This document shows, piece after piece, positions 5,991-12,340 of a stretch of 12,774 nt of DNA; the first letter of the stretch is position 1; each line of letters opens with the position of its first letter. The stretch is from an uncultured Cellvibrio sp. GTDB taxonomy: Bacteria > Pseudomonadota > Gammaproteobacteria > Pseudomonadales > Cellvibrionaceae. Below the pieces are notes generated by a model. The model worked only from the letters and a program-made list of their open reading frames with translations. It was not told where the DNA came from and did not search any database. Made by a program: the position numbers and the translations under genes. The stretch lies in the NCBI GenBank assembly GCA_946482345.1, contig CAMLRJ010000045.1, positions 1 through 12,774 on the forward strand, in the 5' to 3' direction.

Positions 5991-8449
5991 ACCGCCCACT
6001 CCAAACCCATAGCCTTCAGATGCTCAGCCACTTTGGCACTTAACGCTTCCACCGACTGGCTAATCTGCGGTAATGGTTCGGCATAACGCTCTTCCAGATC
6101 TTTGACCCGTGTTGCCAGTTGCTGGCCCATACGTTCAATTTCGGCCTGGATGCAGGCTTGCAGCGTGTTTTGCCATTTGTCTTGCACCAATAAGGTTTTT
6201 ACTTCTTCTGTAGTCAGTTTGGCGTAACGTTTAAATACCAGCAGGTCGAGCTGATCTTGTTGCTCTTTGACGGTTTTTTTGGCGCTGGTTTCGCTTTCAA
6301 ACAGCTGCTGCACATGCTTTAAGGCGTTGCGCTCGTCGGCATCCTGCACCAGTTTCAGGCGAGCTTTGACTGAGGCGGCGGTGACTTTGTCTTTGTCATT
6401 TAGTGCTTCCGCGAGCAAACCGTCTTCTGCGCTGTGCTCTTCAATATAACTTTCCAGCTCCTGGCTTAGGCTATCGAGCTCGGCTTGCAGCTGCTCCAGC
6501 TTGGTTTGTTCGCTGGCAAAAAAGCGGTTAATCAAGAGGCATGGCGGTAGCAATTCGGCCTTGTATTTAGCTTTGCCGATGACTAAATCGGGTACTTCTT
6601 TACTGGCTTTTGCATCGCCTTTGGTGGCAATTAGTTCACGCAGTTTTTTGCCTGCGTCCCAGCCGTCTTGCACCAGTACATAAACGTCGTCTTGCATCAC
6701 GTCGGCCCAATAATCCATCAGCAGCTGGTAGACGTCGTATTTACTGATGAGCGGGATATTGTCATAGCGACTGAGCAAGGCTTCACTGATGCGCTCAATT
6801 AGTGCTTTGGGCAGTTCGCTGCCATCGATGCTATCGAGCTTGGCTTCTGCAAACCAATTGGCAAAAGGTGCTGTGGCTATAGTGGCAAAGGCGGTAAATT
6901 CGCTGTGGTTTAAGATGGTACTTTTTACATCCCGCGCAACGACCTTGGCTTTGAGATAGCCTGGGCGCAGCGGTGCAAATAAGCTGTCGCGCAGGCTGGG
7001 TAACACTTGCCAGTAGTTGTCGAGTGCGGCGACGTCACGCTCTGGAATACCGCCGGCCAAATGGGCGGATAAGTCGTGCAAGTCTTCGCCGTCGCTGCTG
7101 TCGATATAACGCGGAATATTCAGGTTGTAGTCGTTGCCGGCGATTTCGCTGAGGCTGACTAAGCGGCTATAGCCTTTGAGCTCCAATTGCTTGGTAAACA
7201 CATCGACAATTTTGTGGATGTCTTGCGCGCGCAGGCGGTTTTTATTGCCGTCTTTGGCAAAGCCTTTGCTGGCATCGACCATAAAAATGCCGCCTTCAGT
7301 TTTGCTCAGGTCCTGAGCATCTTTCAGCATGCGGCTTACGGCGGTTTCTTTGTCGATAACAATAATACAGGCCGGAATGCCGGTGCCGTAAAACAGGTTG
7401 GCCGGTAACCCAATAATGCCTTTGATATACCCTTGCTTGAGCAGGTTTTCACGGATGCGGGCTTCGGCATTGCCGCGAAATAACACGCCATGCGGCAGAA
7501 TGACCGCGCCTTTACCGGTGCTTTTTAAGCTTTTAATGATATGCAGTAGAAAGGCGTAATCGCCGTTTTTCTCGGGCGGTACACCCCAGGTAAAGCGTTT
7601 GAATTCGTCGTGTTCGGCGTTGATACCGCTAGTCCAGTTTTTATTAGAAAACGGCGGGTTGGCGACGGCAAAATCAAAGGTCTTCAGCTCGCCGTTGGTA
7701 TCTTTCCACTCAGGCGCAGCCAGCGTGTTGCCTTTGGCAATTTTCGCGGTTGGGTTGTCGTGCAAAATCATGTTCATGCGTGCTAAAGCGCTGGTGGCGT
7801 TATCCATTTCCTGACCGAAAATAGATAAGCCCCGCGGGGCTTCGTCGCTGGCTTTTAGTAGCAAAGAGCCTGAGCCACAGGTGGGGTCATAGACTGAAGC
7901 TTCCTGTGAGGTGTGCTCGTCGATGCCAATCACCTTGGCGAGGATTTTCGACACTTCGGATGGCGTATAGAACTGGCCTTTGGATTTGCCCGATTCGGTG
8001 GCGAAGTGGCGCATCAGGTATTCGTAGGCATCGCCTAACAGGTCGTCGCCATCGGCGCGGTTACCCGATAAATCCAGGCCTTCAAAAATACCGACCAGCT
8101 TGGTTAAGCGGTCGACCATTTCTTTGCCTTTACCGAGCTTATCTTCGTCGTTAAAGTCGGCAATGTCGATGACGCTTTTTAAATCGTTTTCTTCAGCCAG
8201 TTTGGAGATGATTTTGTTGATGCCTTCGCCAATTTCGGTTTTGCCCTTTAAGGCCACCATGTCATCAAAGCTGGCGCCATCCGGCACATCAATCATGGCA
8301 TAAGGGTTGTTTCTGCCCTTATCCGACACGTACTTCATAAACAACATGGTCAGCACGTAGTCTTTGTACTGCGATGCGTCCATACCACCACGCAGCTCAT
8401 CACAGCTGGCCCACAGAGATGAATAGAGTTCGGTTTTTTTGATTGCCAT
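5987..8449 (-). CDS. hsdM: Type I restriction-modification DNA methyltransferase subunit HsdM, C-terminally extended
   Basis: N6-adenine DNA methyltransferase subunit; with HsdS it would methylate host DNA and protect it. The N-terminal helical domain (LYSSLWASCDELRGGMD, about 8-24) is typical of HsdM. The catalytic core has GQFYTP (158-163), the SAM-binding DPTCGSGSLL (188-197) and the catalytic NPPF (264-267). At 820 aa it is far longer than the usual HsdM of about 500-550 aa. Residues about 490-820 are mainly helical and charged, with a likely coiled coil around 670-700 (EQLQAELDSLSQELESYIEE). Long HsdM subunits of this type do occur in proteobacterial Type I systems. It overlaps hsdS by ATGA. 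AAGGA lies about 12 nt before its ATG, a rather long spacing. No hsdR is seen in the window. Confidence 0.95.
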   Translation of the reverse strand: MAIKKTELYSSLWASCDELRGGMDASQYKDYVLTMLFMKYVSDKGRNNPYAMIDVPDGASFDDMVALKGKTEIGEGINKIISKLAEENDLKSVIDIADFNDEDKLGKGKEMVDRLTKLVGIFEGLDLSGNRADGDDLLGDAYEYLMRHFATESGKSKGQFYTPSEVSKILAKVIGIDEHTSQEASVYDPTCGSGSLLLKASDEAPRGLSIFGQEMDNATSALARMNMILHDNPTAKIAKGNTLAAPEWKDTNGELKTFDFAVANPPFSNKNWTSGINAEHDEFKRFTWGVPPEKNGDYAFLLHIIKSLKSTGKGAVILPHGVLFRGNAEARIRENLLKQGYIKGIIGLPANLFYGTGIPACIIVIDKETAVSRMLKDAQDLSKTEGGIFMVDASKGFAKDGNKNRLRAQDIHKIVDVFTKQLELKGYSRLVSLSEIAGNDYNLNIPRYIDSSDGEDLHDLSAHLAGGIPERDVAALDNYWQVLPSLRDSLFAPLRPGYLKAKVVARDVKSTILNHSEFTAFATIATAPFANWFAEAKLDSIDGSELPKALIERISEALLSRYDNIPLISKYDVYQLLMDYWADVMQDDVYVLVQDGWDAGKKLRELIATKGDAKASKEVPDLVIGKAKYKAELLPPCLLINRFFASEQTKLEQLQAELDSLSQELESYIEEHSAEDGLLAEALNDKDKVTAASVKARLKLVQDADERNALKHVQQLFESETSAKKTVKEQQDQLDLLVFKRYAKLTTEEVKTLLVQDKWQNTLQACIQAEIERMGQQLATRVKDLEERYAEPLPQISQSVEALSAKVAEHLKAMGLEWAV

Positions 8450-8481
8450 GGTGTGGATTATTCCTTTAATGGGTGCTCAGT

Positions 8482-8546
8482 AGCGCTGATTCGGTTGGTG
8501 TTTGTGGCCATTGGGTTGGCGATTGTTTTTGCAACGATTCAGCGCT
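8482..8546. promoter_or_regulatory. imperfect inverted repeat in the hsdM leader
   Basis: AGCGCTGA (8482-8489) and TCAGCGCT (8539-8546) are perfect inverted copies. Pairing continues inward past a mismatch and a bulge: TCG/CGA, then TTG/CAA. In minus-strand RNA this forms a hairpin of about 14 pairs with a loop of about 30 nt, placed about 30 nt upstream of the hsdM start. It could be a 5'-UTR structure or a protein binding site controlling hsdM. The pairing is directly seen; the function is inferred. Confidence 0.4.
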
Positions 8547-8567
8547 GGAGCGAAATTTGGTATTTAA

Positions 8568-8593
8568 CCGGCATACCTTAGCAGGTATGCCGG
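8568..8593 (-). terminator. stem-loop, candidate terminator of the RHH/small-protein operon
   Basis: A perfect 11-bp inverted repeat, CCGGCATACCT (8568-8578) and AGGTATGCCGG (8583-8593), flanks a 4-nt loop. It lies 115 bp past the stop of the 90-aa gene on the minus strand. The stem is strong, but the downstream tract on that strand (TTAAATACC) is only weakly T-rich, so intrinsic termination may be inefficient. It could instead be an extragenic palindrome. It separates the gene pair to its right from hsdM to its left. Confidence 0.5.
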
Positions 8594-8707
8594 AGTTGGC
8601 GAAGGGGTGGCTGGATTATGTGTATGGTTTGTGGGCAGGTCTTTCAGCTACATGCGATACGCTATCACCAATATGTAAATTCTTTGGGTAATCGGTTTGC
8701 AATATCT

Positions 8708-8980
8708 TCAATGCAGCCAGACTTTTTTTGTTCGCCAGCCCGTTGTGATTAACTTGCCATCTGTAGAGACAACCATGTAAGCATTTAAGTACCTTTGGTT
8801 CTGCTGCACAAAATGCTTGCCCAGCTGTTGTTCCAAAAGACGCTTGCTGCGTTTACTGAAATAAAGAACAACAGCACCGCGATGGTCATGCGCTTCTTCG
8901 CCATAACTTGCCAGCCAATCTAAAATCGCGGGCGGGATGGCCCTTTGTTTTACACGGGTATCAAAGTGGTTGTTAGGCAT
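8708..8980 (-). CDS. small basic protein, candidate toxin of a two-gene pair
   Basis: This 90-aa protein is not firmly recognised. Features include R and K scattered through residues 9-50, an N-terminal RVKQRAIPPAILDWLASYG segment (9-27), VVLYFSKRS (37-45), and a C-terminal LNAYMVVSTDGKLITTGWRTKK pattern (65-86) that resembles DUF4258-like small proteins with possible RelE-like folds. Its ATG overlaps the end of the ribbon-helix-helix-like gene by 8 bp, with GGAG 7 nt upstream. Size, charge and the overlap with a probable DNA-binding partner suggest the effector half of a toxin-antitoxin pair. This is inference; no catalytic residue can be assigned. Alternatively it is a small accessory protein of the neighbouring restriction system. 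Confidence 0.55.
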   Translation of the reverse strand: MPNNHFDTRVKQRAIPPAILDWLASYGEEAHDHRGAVVLYFSKRSKRLLEQQLGKHFVQQNQRYLNAYMVVSTDGKLITTGWRTKKVWLH

Positions 8981-9647
8981 TTTCGGTCTCCGCTGCAGTG
9001 GGGAAAAACTCTCTCATTAGGGCATCGATTTGGCTTTGCTGTTCTTTGTATGCTTTGGTGCCGGGAACGGAAGATTCCTCGATAAAGCAGCTAAAACAGA
9101 GTGGATTGACGCCGTTGATCTTTAAATGTGAAAAATCATAGGTAAAGATGCTTTCATCATGTTGTGCAGCAAAAGCTTCTTTTACATAAAGCAAAGGGTC
9201 ATGTAAGAGCTCTTGAATTGCTTTAATCGGTGAAATTGGCAGAACCGTAGGAACAAAGAACTCATGGGTTAACGAATCTATGGTCTCTGGTACTCCGGCA
9301 TTTCGGTAGAAAGACGTATTGGCAATTGCAAAAAAAATGATTCTGTTGATTACAGCGTCACGCATCAGATTATGTTTTTCGACCAGTTCGTTCAATTTAT
9401 CGGCAAGACTTTGCTCAACAACCAGATTTACCGTTTTGGTTCCCGCTCGCTTCAGGTGGTCAAAAATATACTTTCTGGCCTTGGGTGACAGTTTGCGACC
9501 ATTTAAAGCTAGACCGAGGTCTGTAAGTTGAGTCGCAATTAGATGAGCGATAAATTTATCGCGCTTCATAAAACTTGCATCCAATTGCTCATTCAATCTG
9601 ATGTTGAGCTGGTCGATTAGTTTAATGGTGATTTTAGTGGTTGCCAT
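8973..9647 (-). CDS. protein with two ribbon-helix-helix-like segments, candidate antitoxin/autoregulator
   Basis: Two segments each show a short beta strand followed by two helices, as in ribbon-helix-helix DNA-binding domains: TTKITIKLIDQLNIRLNEQL (5-24) continuing to about 45, and TKTVNLVVEQSLADKLNELV (72-91) continuing to about 112 (numbering from the ATG at 9653). The C-terminal region (about 120-226) has no recognised domain and may bind the 90-aa partner. Two in-frame ATGs are possible. GGAG is 3 nt before the one at 9653 and 9 nt before the one at 9647, so I prefer 9647 (224 aa). Its end overlaps the 90-aa gene by 8 bp. A 16-bp perfect palindrome upstream fits autorepression. At this length it is longer than typical RHH antitoxins (usually under 120 aa). 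Confidence 0.6.
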   Translation of the reverse strand: MATTKITIKLIDQLNIRLNEQLDASFMKRDKFIAHLIATQLTDLGLALNGRKLSPKARKYIFDHLKRAGTKTVNLVVEQSLADKLNELVEKHNLMRDAVINRIIFFAIANTSFYRNAGVPETIDSLTHEFFVPTVLPISPIKAIQELLHDPLLYVKEAFAAQHDESIFTYDFSHLKINGVNPLCFSCFIEESSVPGTKAYKEQQSQIDALMREFFPTAAETENA

Positions 9648-9708
9648 GGGCATTATCTCCGCTTGAGTTGAGCAAAGATTAGCGCCTTAGGATGCGTTTT
9701 ATAAAGAT

Positions 9709-9724
9709 AATTCTTTAAAGAATT
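9709..9724. promoter_or_regulatory. 16-bp perfect palindrome, candidate operator for the RHH/small-protein pair
   Basis: AATTCTTTAAAGAATT is identical to its reverse complement. It lies 62 bp upstream of the preferred start of the RHH-like gene, next to a TTTATAAAA stretch (9696-9704 region on the minus strand) that could serve as a -10 element. The position suits an operator for a dimeric repressor. No convincing -35 was found. Confidence 0.5.
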
Positions 9725-9758
9725 GCGGAAGGATTTTGCCCCTAAACTGATACGAATC

Positions 9759-10511
9759 TCACCGAACAGTAGATACTGCGAGTAATTGCTTTAGTCGTTC
9801 AACAGCACTTTCCTCTGTGCCCGGATTTTGCTGCAAAAATCGATGCACCATCGCATGGCAATTTGGGCATAGCGGAACTAAATCGGTTAATGGGTTTATA
9901 ACGTACTCGATCCCGATTTGACTTACTGGTACTACATGGTGCACATGGATAAATCCATTCCCTATGGACCCATAAACCCTCTCAAAGTCTAAACCACAGG
10001 CTTTACAACAGGTTCCATGATATTCAATGCATTGCCTTCTTGCTTCAGGGTTTCTCTCAAATCTATTCACCAACACTGATGTTGTGGGCCCTTCAACTAA
10101 TTGTTCTGTCGAATCAATTTCATCAGGATAGAGATTGTTTTCTGCTCCTTGGCGTAGACTACCTGCGTAAAAGTGGATAGCTTGCATCAGCTCTTTGGTC
10201 GTCGTACAACGCCAAAACGGTTGATGAGGTTCAGGTTTAGTCTGTTTATAGCCATCGCATGAGCGACCGAACATCGTTTCCATCTGTTGGAGTCTGGGAT
10301 TTGATTCATGTGTTCCATTCATCCCGATATCGCACCAGTGTGGAGAAAGTTGTAACCAAAGCGTTCCTTCAGCTCCTGTGATGCTGATGTTTTCTTTTTT
10401 TACAGGTTGCTGCTTTACAATAAGGGTTAAGTTACTGTTTTTAATTAGCTTTGCGCATGTTTCGTTAATAAGAACCAGCAATGCATCAACACTAAAAGGT
10501 ATGGTGTTCAT
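9759..10511 (-). CDS. HNH endonuclease with unrecognised N-terminal domain
   Basis: The C-terminal third is a clear HNH nuclease, numbered from a possible TTG at 10520: C172-x2-C175, HVHHVVP with H194-H195, DLVPLCPNCHAMVH with C218, N220, C221, H222 and H226. The two CxxC pairs would bind a structural zinc; H195, N220 and H226 suit the beta-beta-alpha-metal site. Residues 1-150 are not recognised. They contain LWLQLSPHWCDIG and YKQTKPEPHQPFW patches and may read target DNA, as in HNH-type modification-dependent enzymes. I choose the ATG at 10511 (GGAG 11 nt upstream, 250 aa) over the TTG at 10520, where GGAG is only 2 nt away. It lies 51 bp after the membrane protein gene and is probably co-transcribed with it. 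Confidence 0.85.
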   Translation of the reverse strand: MNTIPFSVDALLVLINETCAKLIKNSNLTLIVKQQPVKKENISITGAEGTLWLQLSPHWCDIGMNGTHESNPRLQQMETMFGRSCDGYKQTKPEPHQPFWRCTTTKELMQAIHFYAGSLRQGAENNLYPDEIDSTEQLVEGPTTSVLVNRFERNPEARRQCIEYHGTCCKACGLDFERVYGSIGNGFIHVHHVVPVSQIGIEYVINPLTDLVPLCPNCHAMVHRFLQQNPGTEESAVERLKQLLAVSTVR

Positions 10512-10544
10512 TAAGTCCAAATCTCCGAAAATAAATCGCGCTCG

Positions 10545-10561
10545 CTCATTAAATCAATGAG
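10545..10561. repeat. short inverted repeat between the HNH and membrane-protein genes
   Basis: CTCATT (10545-10550) and AATGAG (10556-10561) flank a 5-nt spacer, immediately after the membrane-protein stop. It is only 6 bp and has no T tract, so a terminator is unlikely. It may be an operator or chance. Confidence 0.2.
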
Positions 10562-10562
10562 A

Positions 10563-11213
10563 TTAAGAAGATGTGACTTTGAAAATTTGTCTTGCCACGT
10601 TGAGGGCATTCTCATCAGAGATGATACTATCACTTACCTTATGTTCCGTATTTGGATCCCGATCGCCATCAATAAGATCAACTGAGTACCCATCTAATTT
10701 TTGAGCCGCACTGTCAGCTGATTGCTGAACCATTCTGAATACGCCAAGCCCCTCCTGCACGTGCTTTCTTTCGAATACAGTGCATTTATACGAATAGACA
10801 AGTTGCATATGAACGGTATCTATAGATACGGAATCCGATGCCCATAGAGCACGAGTCTTCCCAAATTCATCAAATTCTCGCCCCAGGATCACCGTATTAC
10901 CAGTCGACTGGTCGATAAACTCGATAGTAAATCTGTGTTTGTCACTTCGCGTGTAATGTCCGACCCATGTCCCTTCCAAAAACGCTTTGCCTAAAACTAT
11001 GGCTCGCAACTTAACACTTTGTTTGAAAAGTAACATGAGTGCCTCAGCCAAGAGCCTATATACACCCAGCGATACAATGGAGGCCGCAATCCCTCCAGCC
11101 AAAACGTAACTAGATTGCAAGCCGACAAGCAACGGCTGTACCCAAATAATCGAAAAAAACATGATGGAAACCGTAAGAGCGGTTGCGGCCCAAGCGAGTC
11201 GTTGATGCAACAA
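10563..11213 (-). CDS. two-TM protein with beta-rich cytosolic domain (Cap15 / S-2TM-beta-like)
   Basis: Two hydrophobic helices are visible at residues about 9-29 and 37-60 (numbering from a TTG at 11219). A domain with strongly alternating beta pattern follows (about 80-185), opening with FLEGTWVGHY (80-89) and including HRFTIEFID, GNTVILGREF and HMQLVYSYKC. Two N-terminal helices followed by a lipocalin-like barrel starting G.W.G is the layout of the CBASS effector Cap15 (S-2TM-beta family), which damages the inner membrane. No CD-NTase gene is seen nearby, so the link is inference. The start is uncertain: no ATG precedes the first TM. The TTG at 11213 has AAGG 7 nt upstream, versus 1 nt for the TTG at 11219, so 11213 is preferred (216 aa). 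The HNH gene follows after about 50 bp. Confidence 0.6.
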   Translation of the reverse strand: MLHQRLAWAATALTVSIMFFSIIWVQPLLVGLQSSYVLAGGIAASIVSLGVYRLLAEALMLLFKQSVKLRAIVLGKAFLEGTWVGHYTRSDKHRFTIEFIDQSTGNTVILGREFDEFGKTRALWASDSVSIDTVHMQLVYSYKCTVFERKHVQEGLGVFRMVQQSADSAAQKLDGYSVDLIDGDRDPNTEHKVSDSIISDENALNVARQIFKVTSS

Positions 11214-11244
11214 ATTCAAACCTTAGAAATATAAATATCTGCTA

Positions 11245-11266
11245 TTTCAGTAAGATAACACTGAAA
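11245..11266. promoter_or_regulatory. 7-bp inverted repeat upstream of the two-TM gene
   Basis: TTTCAGT (11245-11251) and ACTGAAA (11260-11266) are perfect inverted copies separated by 8 bp, about 32 bp upstream of the preferred start. An operator for a dimeric regulator, perhaps the adjacent XRE protein, or a leader hairpin are both possible. Confidence 0.35.
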
Positions 11267-11316
11267 AAGGCAAATCTCTGCATTTTTATTACTTTGTAAA
11301 ACCAAATACAAAAAGA

Positions 11317-11331
11317 GTTAGTACGACTAAC
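11317..11331. promoter_or_regulatory. GTTAGT-ACG-ACTAAC inverted repeat downstream of the XRE gene
   Basis: A perfect 6-bp inverted repeat with 3-bp spacer lies 24 bp beyond the XRE gene stop and 98 bp before the two-TM start. Cro/CI-family operators are often short palindromes of this size, so it may be a regulator site. As a terminator it would be weak, although CTCTTTTTG follows at a distance of 1 nt on the minus strand. Confidence 0.35.
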
Positions 11332-11354
11332 AGTTCCTGAAATTTGTGAGCAGA

Positions 11355-11690
11355 TTATCTGCCGATGGGTGAGTCTGAGGTGTTCATTTGGTCTTGGAGG
11401 AATTTTAAGACCAGGGATTTCTGCTCATCTGTAATTTGACCGAACATTGCGATGAGTCTTGCTTCGTCATCGCTCTCACAAAAAAGGTACGCCAAAGGAA
11501 CGTTTAGCTCCTTCGCCATCCTTTTTATCGTTTCCAAATCAGGCAGATGCCGGCCTTTTTCATAGTGGTTCATTCTGCTGCTCGCAGAGCCTGCCTCAAA
11601 GCCAATACGCAACCCCAGCTCGGCTTGACTGATACCAGCTGCTTTCCTCGCTTGTTTAAGCCGGATAGTAAATGGGGTAAGTTGCAACAC
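11355..11690 (-). CDS. XRE/Cro-CI family helix-turn-helix regulator
   Basis: This 111-aa protein has an N-terminal HTH_3-type domain at residues about 8-70: RLKQARKAAGISQAELG (10-26), then SRMNHYEKGRHLPDLETI (38-55) and LNVPLAYLF (62-70). This is the classic Cro/CI pattern. The C-terminal tail (about 75-111) is short, acidic then helical, with no peptidase or ligand domain. A GTG start at 11690 is assumed; TTG at the next codon is equally possible, and no clear Shine-Dalgarno sequence is present, so translation may be weak or leaderless. It sits upstream of the two-TM and HNH genes on the same strand and diverges from the winged-helix/helicase pair, so it could control either or both. Short inverted repeats on each side are candidate sites. 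Confidence 0.9.
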   Translation of the reverse strand: MLQLTPFTIRLKQARKAAGISQAELGLRIGFEAGSASSRMNHYEKGRHLPDLETIKRMAKELNVPLAYLFCESDDEARLIAMFGQITDEQKSLVLKFLQDQMNTSDSPIGR

Positions 11691-11752
11691 GATTTCATGT
11701 AGTTAGCTCAAAGTGTGGTGATTGTCGGAGGAATACCAAAAGGAGTATACTT

Positions 11753-11804
11753 AGGTAACCTCAGCTTTTCTATGTTCATTCGGTCACTCCCTAATGAGAG
11801 TGAC
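11753..11804. promoter_or_regulatory. divergent intergenic region with inverted repeats
   Basis: The 134-bp gap between the XRE gene and the winged-helix gene must hold both promoters. It contains AGGT-A-ACCT (11753-11761) and, 21 bp further, GTCACTC (11783-11789) paired with GAGTGAC (11798-11804) across 8 bp. An 8-bp palindrome, AGTATACT, lies just to the left (about 11744-11751). These are plausible operator sites for the XRE regulator or the winged-helix protein. No firm -35/-10 pair was assigned. Confidence 0.4.
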
Positions 11805-11824
11805 TTGTTAAGGTACACATTCCC

Positions 11825-12340
11825 ATGCATCAATTGTCGGATCAGCAGTTATCTCCGACGCTCGTCGTTAAATCGCTGCTAGCTAATGGTTTTTCTGAGT
11901 TCTCGTTTGCGGATTTACATCAAGCATTTCGACCGAATTTCCCACAGCAAAGCAGTAAAACTATTTATCAATCGCTCTATCGGGTGGTCGATCGACTTGT
12001 TAAAAAAGGCTACCTGACCAGACAGCACTCGCCTGATCAAACTGCTGTTTATCAACAAACAGATTTGTTACGTGCATCCTTTGAAAGAGATAAGCCAATA
12101 TCCCATGTTTCGGATGCGGGGGGTTTAGCAGCACAGATCCGAGATGACCTTGCCCGGGCAGAACGTGACCTCTGGGTTACCAGCAGTGCAGCTGATCAAT
12201 GTCAACAAAAAATTCAGAATTATCCACAGCTGAGACCGCAACTGAGCAGCATGCAGATGGAATATCGAGAAAAATCATTGAGTAAACTTGCCGAAGTTGA
12301 AGTACTTAGACGACTGCTAATTGAGTGCGGCGGTTCATGA
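11825..12340 (+). CDS. winged-helix-like protein paired with a helicase
   Basis: This 171-aa protein is not recognised by name. Residues about 10-80 look like a winged helix: VVKSLLANGFSEFSFADLH (14-32), SSKTIYQSLYRVVDRLVKKG (43-62) as the recognition helix, then YLTRQHSPDQTAVYQQT (63-79) as a wing. The rest (about 98-168) is helical and charged (LAAQIRDDLARAERDL, EYREKSLSKLAEVEVLRRLL) and may mediate dimerisation or binding to the helicase. The ATG at 11825 has AAGG 12 nt upstream, a poor spacing. Its stop overlaps the helicase ATG as ATGA, so the two are translationally coupled and probably act together. It could be a regulator of the operon or a DNA-binding subunit of the helicase complex. 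Confidence 0.7.
   Translation: MHQLSDQQLSPTLVVKSLLANGFSEFSFADLHQAFRPNFPQQSSKTIYQSLYRVVDRLVKKGYLTRQHSPDQTAVYQQTDLLRASFERDKPISHVSDAGGLAAQIRDDLARAERDLWVTSSAADQCQQKIQNYPQLRPQLSSMQMEYREKSLSKLAEVEVLRRLLIECGGS

Noticed and set aside
5988..5999. GTG at 5999 as the hsdS start
   Set aside because: The ATG at 5990 gives the common ATGA overlap with hsdM and a GGAG at proper distance.
7906..8154. 82-residue arginine-rich plus-strand frame
   Set aside because: It is antisense to the hsdM catalytic region; the Arg-rich composition is typical of an antisense frame.
8482..8580. Another plus-strand frame here reads as a hydrophobic, TM-like segment ending in YLTGIP
   Set aside because: It has no ATG and no ribosome binding site, is under 45 codons and overlaps the hairpins. 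A gene remnant is possible but not supportable.
8473..8691. 72-residue plus-strand frame between hsdM and the 90-aa gene
   Set aside because: It spans both inverted-repeat structures, has no good ribosome binding site and its translation (many C, W, G) does not look like a protein family.
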